Origin: an uncultured Alistipes sp.
GTDB taxonomy: Bacteria > Bacteroidota > Bacteroidia > Bacteroidales > Rikenellaceae
Assembly: GCA_947623305.1 (NCBI GenBank)
Contig: CANQGQ010000005.1
Coordinates: forward strand, 87,155 to 151,154
DNA: 64,000 nucleotides
Reading direction: 5' to 3'
Of the stretch, positions 56,153-63,825 are shown in pieces. A model generated the notes under the pieces. It saw nothing but the letters and a program-made list of their open reading frames with translations, did not search any database and was not told where the DNA came from. Numbering within the stretch: position 1 is the first letter of the stretch; each line of letters begins with the position of its first letter. The position numbers and the translations under genes were made by a program.

Positions 56153-57044
56153 GCGGTTGTTGGTCATCGTGGGCCCGACCGGTTGCGGCAAGACGAATCT
56201 CAGCATCCGGCTTGCTCGGCATTACGATGCCCCGATTCTTTCGACCGATTCGCGGCAATTTTATCGTGGGATGGCCATCGGCACGGCACAACCGACGAGC
56301 GAACAGTTACAAACTGCAGAACATCATTTCATTGCATCGCACGATCTTACGGAAAACTTGAGCTGCGGCGAATACGAGGTGCAGGCTTTGGAACGACTTC
56401 GGGAACTCTTCGGCCATCACGAGTGGGTCATTGCCGTGGGTGGTTCCGGATTGTATGTGCGGGCTTTGTGCGAAGGGATGGACGATCTGCCCCATGCGGA
56501 TGCCGCTCTACGGAACGAACTGACCGAACGTTTGCAACGTGAAGGGCTTGCCTCACTGGCCGAGCAGTTGCACGGACTCGACCCCGTGTATTACGAAACG
56601 GTCGATCGAAACAATCCGGCCCGCGTGCTACGGGGTTTGGAGGTATGTCTGCAAACGGGGAGGCCTTTTTCCGAGCAGCGGACGGGACAAAAGAGAAATC
56701 GCAATTTCCTGATTATCAAAATTGGCGCAACTTTACCTCGCGAAGAACTTTATGCGCGGATCGACAGCAGGGTAGATGCGATGATGGAGGCAGGACTGGA
56801 AGCCGAGGCGCGTGCATTGTATCCGTACCGTGCGCTCAATGCGCTGCAAACGGTCGGTTATCGCGAATTGTTCGACTATTTCGATGGACGGATCACGCGC
56901 GAAAAAGCAATCGAATTGATCAAACGCAATTCGCGCCGTTATGCCAAGCGGCAAATGACTTGGTTTCGGCGCGATCCCGAAATCCGGTGGTTCGCCCCCG
57001 ACGAGGACGAGGCCATTATAAATTATGCGGATTTGGCCGATTGA
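56142..57044 (+). CDS. miaA: tRNA dimethylallyltransferase
   Basis: The 300-residue product has the P-loop VIVGPTGCGKTNLSI, STDSRQFYRGMAIGTAQPT, and AVGGSGLYVRAL. The C-terminal GYRELFDYFDGRITREKAIE and RRYAKRQMTWFRRDP are also present. It adds a dimethylallyl group to A37 of tRNAs reading UNN codons, which would include the tRNA-Leu(TAA) encoded 45 bp downstream. Start 56142 overlaps the upstream gene, which favours coupling. Confidence 0.96.
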   Translation: MNTKRLLVIVGPTGCGKTNLSIRLARHYDAPILSTDSRQFYRGMAIGTAQPTSEQLQTAEHHFIASHDLTENLSCGEYEVQALERLRELFGHHEWVIAVGGSGLYVRALCEGMDDLPHADAALRNELTERLQREGLASLAEQLHGLDPVYYETVDRNNPARVLRGLEVCLQTGRPFSEQRTGQKRNRNFLIIKIGATLPREELYARIDSRVDAMMEAGLEAEARALYPYRALNALQTVGYRELFDYFDGRITREKAIELIKRNSRRYAKRQMTWFRRDPEIRWFAPDEDEAIINYADLAD

Positions 57045-57063
57045 CGTTTTTTTCATACTTTTG
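57032..57063 (+). promoter_or_regulatory. Promoter of tRNA-Leu
   Basis: TTTG (57032-57035) and TACTTTTG (57056-57063) are 20 bp apart. The -33 element lies inside the 3' end of miaA. Confidence 0.65.
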
Positions 57064-57066
57064 TTG

Positions 57067-57086
57067 CGCTTTTCGAACGAAAAGCG
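57067..57086 (+). repeat. Perfect inverted repeat in the tRNA-Leu leader
   Basis: CGCTTTTCG (57067-57075) and CGAAAAGCG (57078-57086) are separated by AA, at the expected transcription start and 3 bp before the tRNA. Confidence 0.7.
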
Positions 57087-57089
57087 GAT

Positions 57090-57175
57090 GCTCGGATGGT
57101 GGAATAGGTAGACACGCCGGACTTAAAATCCTGTGATCCGCAAGGATCGTGCGGGTTCGATTCCCGCTCCGAGTA
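57090..57175 (+). tRNA. tRNA-Leu (anticodon TAA)
   Basis: The 86-nt class II tRNA has acceptor arms GCTCGGA (57090-57096) and TCCGAGT (57168-57174, G-T at the end). The anticodon loop is CTTAAAA with TAA. The variable arm is TGATCC-GCAA-GGATCG, and the T-loop is GGTTCGATTCC. The CCA end is not encoded. Confidence 0.95.
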
Positions 57176-57184
57176 CCGATTTAG

Positions 57185-57212
57185 GGTGCGATCATCCGAA
57201 TCGCACCTTTTT
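57185..57212 (+). terminator. Terminator of tRNA-Leu
   Basis: GGTGCGAT (57185-57192) pairs with ATCGCACC (57200-57207), followed by TTTTTA. Confidence 0.88.
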
Positions 57213-57280
57213 ATTTATTCTTTCCGTACTTTTTCTGTTAAAATTTTAGATGAAAGATAGAATCCTTGTCAAAAAATCAT

Positions 57281-57288
57281 TACATTTG
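57281..57288 (+). promoter_or_regulatory. -7 element (TACATTTG) of the TlpA-like gene
   Basis: TACATTTG occurs 20 bp before the ATG at 57309. Confidence 0.45.
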
Positions 57289-57308
57289 CAATACTAAAAT
57301 ATTAGAAC

Positions 57309-58760
57309 ATGAAAAGAACGGATTTATTGATCGTCGGAATCATCGGAATGTTTTTGACGGTAGTAGGGTGTTGCAACCACCCGACGAATCGAATGCAAAA
57401 GGCCTGGATTTATTGTTCGGTAGACACCGCACAGCAATCTCTGCCACAATATAAGATCGAGAACCAACTGTTCCCGTATGGAAAAATAGAGGTTCACGAT
57501 TCTATTAAGGAGGCTGTATATGGGAACAATCGCGCTGTCATCGAATTAGAACTCAATCGGCCGACCCCCGTATTTATTATGCCCATACCGGATTCGACCG
57601 CACTTCTCACGATGAGCATGGAATTTTTGATCCGGCCCGGCGATTCGCTCGAACTGCGCACTGTCTGCGATACAACGAGTTTCCAACGCATGAAAATAGC
57701 CAAACCCGAACTGATCGGAGCAAGATTCGATGACAATCAGTGCATGAACTTACTACAACAACGGTTCCCATTCAACAAAATACCACGGACGAAAGCGGGG
57801 AATCTGGCCCTATACAAAACCGAGCTGGATTCGTTATACCGATGCAAGCAGGATTTTTTGGACAGTTGCAAAAATCGGATGAATCTTTCGCCGGAATATG
57901 TCCGCAGAGCCGAAGCGCTGTTCGAATTGGAACGATACAATCAATTATGTTCCGCCATCGAAACGAATCCCGATTCGGAGCTGCCGGAAGGCTATTTGGG
58001 CCAGATCGAAATACCCGATTTTCTCTATGGAAGCAACTATTACCCCATGGCCATCCTCAATAAATATGTCAAGCATGTCATTCCGAAGCCTGAACAGCAC
58101 TTCGAGGAAATTTTTACCGGTATAAATAAAGCACCCCGCAAATTACGCGATTATGTCAAAACGTTGGCGATCGGTTATTTCGCGGAACTGGAAAATCCGA
58201 TTTATCGGGAACAACTGACCGAGGCGATTGCCGATGCCAAACGATCAATATCCGATACGACCTATCAATTCTATATCGACAAAGCTGAACAGTTGTATGC
58301 GCTATGCGGTTCTTCATTGCCTGACAGCGTACTGACAACCCGATTGAAACCGTATGACGGTCAGCCGGAAACCACGTTCGGAGAGGTGCTCGCTCAAAGC
58401 GAAGGGCATGCCGTTTACATTGATTTCTGGTCCAGTTGGTGTGTGGGTTGCATCATGGATATGATGCGGTCGGATGAAGCGAAAGCATATCTTTCCGAAA
58501 AGGAGTGCACTTATATTTATTTATCGGTCGATGAAAATGCCGAAGCATGGGAGAATGCCGCACGGAAATACCACGCCGAAAAAAATTCCTATTTAGTTGT
58601 AAATGATTTCAAAGCACCGTTCTGCCGCTTTTTGGAATTGCACAGGATTCCGCGTTATGTCCTGCTCGATCGTCGGCATCGCATCGTCAGTTCGAATGCC
58701 GCCCGCCCGACGAACCATGAATTGCAGAAACTGAAGCGTTCGATGGAAGCTGCGGAATAA
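57309..58760 (+). CDS. TlpA/ResA-like thioredoxin-domain lipoprotein
   Basis: The 483-residue product has a lipoprotein-like signal (MKRTDLLIVGIIGMFLTVVGCC). A large helical middle region is unlike named domains. The C-terminal thioredoxin domain has AVYIDFWSSWCVGCIMDM (WCVGC), YIYLSVDENAEAWENAA and RIPRYVLLDRRHRI (cis-Pro). The helical-plus-TlpA design is common in Bacteroidota. It should act on disulphides on the periplasmic side. The partner is unknown. It is transcribed alone between two terminators. Confidence 0.88.
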   Translation: MKRTDLLIVGIIGMFLTVVGCCNHPTNRMQKAWIYCSVDTAQQSLPQYKIENQLFPYGKIEVHDSIKEAVYGNNRAVIELELNRPTPVFIMPIPDSTALLTMSMEFLIRPGDSLELRTVCDTTSFQRMKIAKPELIGARFDDNQCMNLLQQRFPFNKIPRTKAGNLALYKTELDSLYRCKQDFLDSCKNRMNLSPEYVRRAEALFELERYNQLCSAIETNPDSELPEGYLGQIEIPDFLYGSNYYPMAILNKYVKHVIPKPEQHFEEIFTGINKAPRKLRDYVKTLAIGYFAELENPIYREQLTEAIADAKRSISDTTYQFYIDKAEQLYALCGSSLPDSVLTTRLKPYDGQPETTFGEVLAQSEGHAVYIDFWSSWCVGCIMDMMRSDEAKAYLSEKECTYIYLSVDENAEAWENAARKYHAEKNSYLVVNDFKAPFCRFLELHRIPRYVLLDRRHRIVSSNAARPTNHELQKLKRSMEAAE

Positions 58761-58785
58761 TCGACCGTTCAGAACGTTTGTCAAG

Positions 58786-58834
58786 AGACGAATCGTTGCA
58801 GCGACCTTGTAGTCAAAGAACGATTCGTCTTTTT
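58786..58834 (+). terminator. Terminator of the TlpA-like gene
   Basis: AGACGAATCGTT (58786-58797) pairs perfectly with AACGATTCGTCT (58819-58830) across a 21-nt loop, followed by TTTT. Confidence 0.75.
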
Positions 58835-58868
58835 AAAATTCCAAAAAGCAACCGAAGCCTCCGAAAAT

Positions 58869-58898
58869 TTTGGAATTCGAAATAATGCACTATCTTTG
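58869..58898 (+). promoter_or_regulatory. rho promoter
   Basis: TTTG (58869-58872) and TATCTTTG (58891-58898) are 18 bp apart. The leader before the ATG is about 65-70 nt. Confidence 0.6.
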
Positions 58899-58972
58899 CA
58901 TCGAATTCCGAACGATCGGACGACCGTCCGATTTTTGAAAATCACACACGAAAAAACGATTCGATTATTCGT

Positions 58973-60589
58973 ATGCAAGATTTAGAAGCACTCGAAAAGA
59001 AGAGCTTGGCGGAGTTGCGGGAGATCGCACGCGCGTTGGGCATCGGAAATATCATGGTGAAAAAGCGCGAGCTGATTCAAAAGATCGTCGGCGAAACGTC
59101 CGACGACATGCCGACTGCTATGCCGGAAAATCCGGAACCGCCGCAACCCCGCAAACGCGGACGCCGCCCTCGTGCGGCAATCGTCTTGGAGGAGGCGAAA
59201 CAGCCGGAGCAACTACAACAGCCGACGCCCTCGGAAAATCGTCTGGCATCGGATAACGACGAGCTTTCGACAGTTGCGGGCGAGACCGAGCAGCCGATGA
59301 CGCCGCCGAAAAAGCGCCGCGGCCGCAAGCCGAAAGCGCAAATTCTTCAAGAACAAGCGCAACTCCACGCACAACAGGAAACGTCGTCAGAACCTCTGCA
59401 CCCTGCTCAGGAAGCGTATCCGGAAATGGCGATGCCGTCCATCTTCGACGAGGTAATCACGAAAGACGACTTCGAAGGCGAAATCGAAGGCGAAGGCGTT
59501 CTGGAAATCATGCCCGATGGATTCGGATTCCTGCGTTCGGCCGACTACAACTACCTCAATTCGCCCGATGACATCTATGTTTCGCCGTCGCAAATCAAGC
59601 TTTTCGGACTGAAACCCGGCGATACGGTCAACGGAGCCATCCGCCCGCCCAAAGAGGGCGAAAAATACTTCCCGCTCGTGCGGGTCAACGAAATCAACGG
59701 CCTGGCACCGGAGTACATCCGCGACCGCGTGCAGTTCGAATACATGACGCCGCTTTTCCCGAGCGAGAAATTCTGTCTGACGGGCAACGGGCATAACAAC
59801 ATGTCCACCCGCATCGTCGATCTGTTCTCCCCGATCGGCAAGGGCCAGCGCGCCTTGATCGTCGCCCAGCCGAAGACTGGTAAGACCATGTTGCTGCAAT
59901 CCATCGCCAATGCCATTGCCGACAATCATCCGGAAGTCTACATGATCGTCTTGCTGATCGACGAACGTCCGGAGGAGGTAACGGAGATGGCCCGCAACGT
60001 CAAGGCCGAGGTGGTCGCTTCGACGTTCGACGAGCAGGCTTCGCGACATGTGAAAGTAGCCGAGATGGTGCTGGAAAAGGCGAAACGTATGGTCGAATGC
60101 GGTCATGATGTCGTGATCTTCCTGGATTCGATCACGCGTCTGGCCCGCGCCTACAACTCCGTGCAACCGGCATCGGGCAAAGTCCTTTCGGGCGGTGTCG
60201 ATGCCAATGCGCTCCATAAGCCGAAACGTTTCTTCGGCGCAGCCCGCAATACGGAAGAAAAAGGTTCGTTGACGATCATCGCCACGGCACTGATCGACAC
60301 CGGTTCGAAGATGGACGAGGTGATTTTCGAGGAGTTCAAAGGCACGGGCAACATGGAGTTGCAGCTCGATCGCAAACTGGCCAACAAACGAGTTTATCCG
60401 GCGGTGGATGTCATTGCATCCGGTACCCGTCGGGAAGATTTGTTGCTGCCTCGCGAGGTGATGAACCGTACGTGGGTATTGCGCAAGTATCTGGCCGACA
60501 TGACCCCGGTCGAAGCGATGGAATTCCTTCAGAAACAGATGGGGCTCACGGAGAACAACGACGAATTCTTGGCAACGATGAATCAATAG
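58973..60589 (+). CDS. rho: Transcription termination factor Rho
   Basis: The 538-residue product starts [20 protein letters not shown] (Rho_N). An insert at about residues 45-150 is rich in Pro, Gln and Glu and has two basic AT-hook-like units ([10 protein letters not shown] and [10 protein letters not shown]). The RNA-binding cold-shock-like domain has [13 protein letters not shown]. The ATPase domain has [13 protein letters not shown] (P-loop), [31 protein letters not shown] and the Q/R-loop region [22 protein letters not shown]. It is a hexameric RNA helicase ending transcription. The insert makes it longer than E. coli Rho (419). Confidence 0.97.
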   Translation: MQDLEALEKKSLAELREIARALGIGNIMVKKRELIQKIVGETSDDMPTAMPENPEPPQPRKRGRRPRAAIVLEEAKQPEQLQQPTPSENRLASDNDELSTVAGETEQPMTPPKKRRGRKPKAQILQEQAQLHAQQETSSEPLHPAQEAYPEMAMPSIFDEVITKDDFEGEIEGEGVLEIMPDGFGFLRSADYNYLNSPDDIYVSPSQIKLFGLKPGDTVNGAIRPPKEGEKYFPLVRVNEINGLAPEYIRDRVQFEYMTPLFPSEKFCLTGNGHNNMSTRIVDLFSPIGKGQRALIVAQPKTGKTMLLQSIANAIADNHPEVYMIVLLIDERPEEVTEMARNVKAEVVASTFDEQASRHVKVAEMVLEKAKRMVECGHDVVIFLDSITRLARAYNSVQPASGKVLSGGVDANALHKPKRFFGAARNTEEKGSLTIIATALIDTGSKMDEVIFEEFKGTGNMELQLDRKLANKRVYPAVDVIASGTRREDLLLPREVMNRTWVLRKYLADMTPVEAMEFLQKQMGLTENNDEFLATMNQ

Positions 60590-60621
60590 ACGACAAATTC
60601 AATAAAACTATCGACCCAGCT

Positions 60622-61395
60622 ATGCAAATCAAACATTTTTTCGTTTCAATTATTTGTCTGCTCGCGACTTTGCCGACCTTCGGATGGGGGCAAAAGGGGC
60701 ACGACGTAACGGCCTACATCGCCGAATGCCATCTGACCCCTAAAGCGGCCAAGCAAATCGACAAGGTTCTCGACGGACATTCATTGGTGTATTATGCGAA
60801 TTGGCTCGACAATGCAAGCCATACGCCGGAATACGCCTATACAAAGACGTGGCACTACCTGAATATCGACGAAGGAAAGACGTTGGAAACGATGCCGCGC
60901 AACGAAAACGGAGACGTTCTTGTGGCAGTTACGACGATCTATGAAAAATTGAAAACCGGAGGTTTGTCTCACGAGGAGGAACAATTCAATCTGAAAATGC
61001 TCATTCACTTAGTAGGCGACATGCACTGCCCGATGCACACGGGGCATCTGTCGGACTTGGGCGGCAACAATCGACCCGTAACGTTGTTCGGTCGGCCGAC
61101 CAATCTGCACTCGATCTGGGACACCGGCATCGTCGAAGCCGCGCACAAATGGAGCTACACCGAATGGCAGCAACAGATCGACCGAGGGAATCGGAATATC
61201 CGTGAAATTCAAGCAGGAACGCCTACGGATTGGATACTCGAAACTCAGCAGATTTGCAACGAGGTTTACGAAAAGACACCCGAAGGGAGCAAAGTTTCCT
61301 ACGATTATGTGAATGAATATGCTCCGGTCGTCGAGCAACAATTCCTGCGCGGCGGTTTGCGATTGGCCCGATTACTGAACGAGATTTATCGTTAA
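60622..61395 (+). CDS. S1/P1-type zinc nuclease, secreted
   Basis: The 257-residue product starts at ATG 60622 with signal peptide MQIKHFFVSIICLLATLPTFG. The mature N-terminus would begin with WGQKGHDVTAYIAE, the Trp1/His zinc ligands of the S1/P1 family. Other ligands are in WLDNASH, TWHYLN, LIHLVGDMHCPMHTG and LHSIWDTGIVE. It degrades single-stranded DNA or RNA outside the inner membrane. It starts 32 bp after rho. Confidence 0.93.
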   Translation: MQIKHFFVSIICLLATLPTFGWGQKGHDVTAYIAECHLTPKAAKQIDKVLDGHSLVYYANWLDNASHTPEYAYTKTWHYLNIDEGKTLETMPRNENGDVLVAVTTIYEKLKTGGLSHEEEQFNLKMLIHLVGDMHCPMHTGHLSDLGGNNRPVTLFGRPTNLHSIWDTGIVEAAHKWSYTEWQQQIDRGNRNIREIQAGTPTDWILETQQICNEVYEKTPEGSKVSYDYVNEYAPVVEQQFLRGGLRLARLLNEIYR

Positions 61396-61414
61396 TCATC
61401 TGCTTTCGCAATAG

Positions 61415-61452
61415 AAAAGCGTATCCAGATAGGTTCCGGATACGCTTTTTTG
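61415..61452 (+). terminator. Terminator of the S1/P1 nuclease gene
   Basis: AAAAGCGTATCC (61415-61426) pairs with GGATACGCTTTT (61438-61449), followed by TT. Confidence 0.88.
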
Positions 61453-61512
61453 TTTGTTTTCACCTTAAAACTAATGGATGAATAAAATCAAATGAACGGA
61501 TATTCATAAAAA

Positions 61513-61543
61513 TTTGGAGATTCGGAAAATTTCGTTACCTTTG
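61513..61543 (+). promoter_or_regulatory. Promoter of tRNA-Gly
   Basis: TTTG (61513-61516) and TACCTTTG (61536-61543) are 19 bp apart, 39 bp before the tRNA. Confidence 0.65.
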
Positions 61544-61582
61544 CATCCGCATTCGCCTTTCAGAGGATTGCGGATGTTGTTT

Positions 61583-61655
61583 GCGGAAATAGCTCAGTTG
61601 GTAGAGCGCAACCTTGCCAAGGTTGAGGTCGCGGGTCCGAGTCCCGTTTTCCGCT
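61583..61655 (+). tRNA. tRNA-Gly (anticodon GCC)
   Basis: The 73-nt tRNA has acceptor arms GCGGAAA (61583-61589) and TTTCCGC (61648-61654). The D-loop is AGCTCAGTTGGTAGAGC, and the anticodon stem-loop CAACC-TTGCCAA-GGTTG gives GCC. The T-loop is GGTCCGAGTCC. CCA is not encoded. An integrase gene follows 248 bp downstream. Confidence 0.96.
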
Positions 61656-61689
61656 CTGGGAGCTTGTGCAAAATCAAGCAATCGAGCAC

Positions 61690-61736
61690 AAAAAGCCTTA
61701 TGTATCAGTGATATGTAAGGCTTTTTCGTTTTTTGG
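61690..61736. terminator. Terminator hairpin downstream of tRNA-Gly
   Basis: AAAAAGCCTTA (61690-61700) pairs with TAAGGCTTTTT (61726-61736), symmetric in A and T runs, so it can work in both directions. Confidence 0.8.
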
Positions 61737-61774
61737 CACCTGCAGAAAAGTGCAATCGAAAGCAAGTTTTCCAA

Positions 61775-61823
61775 GACCAATTCGTGACCAATTGGACTCG
61801 AACTGAAAATAGGTCACGAATTG
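61775..61823. repeat. Direct and inverted repeats between tRNA-Gly and the integrase gene
   Basis: GACCAATT occurs at 61775-61782 and 61786-61793. CAATTCGTGACC (61778-61789) is repeated inverted as GGTCACGAATTG (61812-61823). Repeats of this kind beside an integrase gene are candidate arm-type integrase or excisionase binding sites; this is inference. Confidence 0.55.
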
Positions 61824-61903
61824 TCTGTATTGCACTGTTTTTCATTACTTTGCACGGCGATAGCTCTATGCTGCATACGTTTAATCATTAAACATTTGCA
61901 GCC

Positions 61904-63136
61904 ATGTGCCGACGTACCACTTTCTCCGTGGTTTTCTTCTGCAAGAAAACCAAACTCAACAAAAAGGGCAAAGCCCCTATCTATGCCCGAATTACGACCT
62001 CGGGAAACATTACCGAAATCTACACGCAATGCCAAATCGAGCCGGAGCATTGGAGCCAACGGTTGGAGCGATCCACACTCCGGGATTCCGTTTCCTTGCA
62101 AATCAACGAGATCATAGCCACCTATCGAACCAATATCCTTGCGGCCTATGACAGCATCATCAAGGAGGGTCGGGAACCGGACTGTTTCGCCATCAAACAA
62201 CGGTTGGAAAATCGAGGCGGCAACCGACGCATGTTTCTTGCGGAGTTTTCGAAATACTGCGACAAACGGCAGAAAGAGGTAGGTATCCGTATTACCCGAC
62301 TTACGGCAAACAAGTATCACCGTCTGTTGCGGTATATGACGGAATATATCGAACGTGAGTACAAGAAAGCTGATTTGCCGTTGGACGCCATTACCTACGA
62401 GTACATTGACGGTCTGAACACTTTTGTGCAGGCGGCCCACAACTGTAAGAACAACGGAGCGATCAACCTGCTGTGTTGTTTGAAGAATTTCATGCTGTAT
62501 GCCATCCGCAACGAGTGGATCGAAAAGAATCCGTTCCGATACTACAAGATGAAGGTCGATAAAACCAATGTCAAGGTGCCGTTGACCAAGGAGGAGCTGG
62601 ATATGCTCATTCGGAAACAAATGCCCAACGACAGGCTCGACAGAATCCGGGATGTCTTTTGTTTCTGCTGTCTGACCGGCTTGGCTTTTACCGATGCCGA
62701 CAAGCTGCGCGAGGAACATATCACTACGGATGAGCAAGGTGTCTTGTGGATTCATAAGCCAAGGGAGAAAACGGCGGTCATGAGCCGTGTACCGCTGTTG
62801 GAATATCCGATGTTCCTATTGAAGAAATACGAACACGCATCCGAATTACAAGTGGGCGGCAAACTATTGCCTATTCCGAGCAACCAAAAGATGAATGCCT
62901 ATCTGAAAGAGATCGCCGACATTTGCAACATCCGGAAGCATCTGACCACACACCTTGCACGCCACACATTTGCTACGCTGGCCATCGAGTACGGAATGCC
63001 GATCGACATCATCGCAAAGATTCTGGGGCATACCAACACGAACATGACCCGACGTTATGCCCGGATTTCAGAAACCAATATCGGGAACGAGATGAAGCGG
63101 CTCGGAACGAAAATGGCATTAGGTACTTCGGACTGA
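61904..63136 (+). CDS. Tyrosine-type site-specific integrase
   Basis: The 410-residue product has a Bacteroidota-type N-terminus (SVVFFCKKTKLNKKGKAPIY), a SAM-like core-binding domain (about 105-205), and a catalytic domain with HLARHTFATLA (His350, Arg353), ILGHTNTNMTRRYA (His376, nucleophile Tyr385). The first Arg motif reads CLTGLAFTD, with Ala where many recombinases have Arg, as is usual in this phylum's integrases such as IntDOT. It would integrate and excise the element at or near tRNA-Gly. Confidence 0.93.
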   Translation: MCRRTTFSVVFFCKKTKLNKKGKAPIYARITTSGNITEIYTQCQIEPEHWSQRLERSTLRDSVSLQINEIIATYRTNILAAYDSIIKEGREPDCFAIKQRLENRGGNRRMFLAEFSKYCDKRQKEVGIRITRLTANKYHRLLRYMTEYIEREYKKADLPLDAITYEYIDGLNTFVQAAHNCKNNGAINLLCCLKNFMLYAIRNEWIEKNPFRYYKMKVDKTNVKVPLTKEELDMLIRKQMPNDRLDRIRDVFCFCCLTGLAFTDADKLREEHITTDEQGVLWIHKPREKTAVMSRVPLLEYPMFLLKKYEHASELQVGGKLLPIPSNQKMNAYLKEIADICNIRKHLTTHLARHTFATLAIEYGMPIDIIAKILGHTNTNMTRRYARISETNIGNEMKRLGTKMALGTSD

Positions 63137-63212
63137 TCGGCCATTTCCGAACCGGTCATCAATGATTTCAGCAGAACGAACGGGTTTATTCGAACTACCG
63201 ACGTTATTAATA

Positions 63213-63335
63213 ATTGCCGACCCAGACGCCAGATCTACTGTCAAATTCATGAACATGACCCGCCACTATGCCCGGATTCTCGATTCCTCCATTCTACGGG
63301 ACATGCAGATCGTAGCGAAGAACATGGCGCTATAA
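63213..63335 (+). pseudogene. Relic of the C-terminus of a second tyrosine recombinase
   Basis: In frame, the stretch reads ...MNMTRHYARILDSSILRDM...AKNMAL and a stop. This matches the last 30 residues of Bacteroidota integrases (compare NMTRRYARISETNIGNEM in the intact neighbour), including the nucleophile Tyr. No HxxR box or upstream domain remains, and an in-frame TAA lies just before it (63207-63209). It is therefore a short remnant, perhaps of an earlier element in the same place or of a recombination event. Confidence 0.7.
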
Positions 63336-63459
63336 TTTTTCGGACCTTTTCACAATCAAACGGTTGTGAACAAAATTATCCCTATCCGATTCAAACCTTG
63401 AAGATCGGGCCGGAGGTTTCGTGCAACTTTGCAACGTAAAACCAAACCGCTGCAAAGTC

Positions 63460-63825
63460 ATGAACGAACAATCGACAAACAACATCACACGCATTCTGGA
63501 ACTCTCGGTCGAGATTTTGGAAACGGTACGCAGCCTCAAAGAACGGCGAAGCGCCTACGAAGGAGAACCCTTGCTCGATTTCTCCGAAGTCTGCCAACTT
63601 TTACATCAAAGCGAACGTCAAGTGCGGCGCTATCGGGAGCAAGGGCATCTTGTCGGCTTCACCATCGGACACCGTAGAATGTATCTGCTCAGCGAAGTGC
63701 GCGATTTCATCGGCAAGATGCGCCGTCGAGGCAAATTCGAAGAATTGAAAAAATTATCATTAATCCGAAAAAATCATATGGAAAAACTCCGAGTACCCGA
63801 AGCCGGTCTTCCGGCGAGGGATTGA
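63460..63825 (+). CDS. Excisionase-like helix-turn-helix protein (3' end rearranged)
   Basis: The 121-residue product starts at ATG 63460 (MNEQSTNNITRILELSVEIL). It has a helical lead, then a winged HTH of the HTH_17/excisionase type at residues 38-84 (LLDFSEVCQLLHQSERQVRR, GHRRMYLLSEVRDFI). Such proteins control excision or mobilisation in Bacteroidota elements. The last eight or so codons (from about 63799) lie on the strand opposite the relaxase fragment, so the natural C-terminus has probably been replaced by a deletion junction. Confidence 0.8.
   Translation: MNEQSTNNITRILELSVEILETVRSLKERRSAYEGEPLLDFSEVCQLLHQSERQVRRYREQGHLVGFTIGHRRMYLLSEVRDFIGKMRRRGKFEELKKLSLIRKNHMEKLRVPEAGLPARD

Noticed and set aside
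62655..62720. Integrase lacking the first catalytic Arg (TGLAF)
   Set aside because: The same substitution occurs in functional Bacteroidota integrases such as IntDOT. The gene is otherwise intact.
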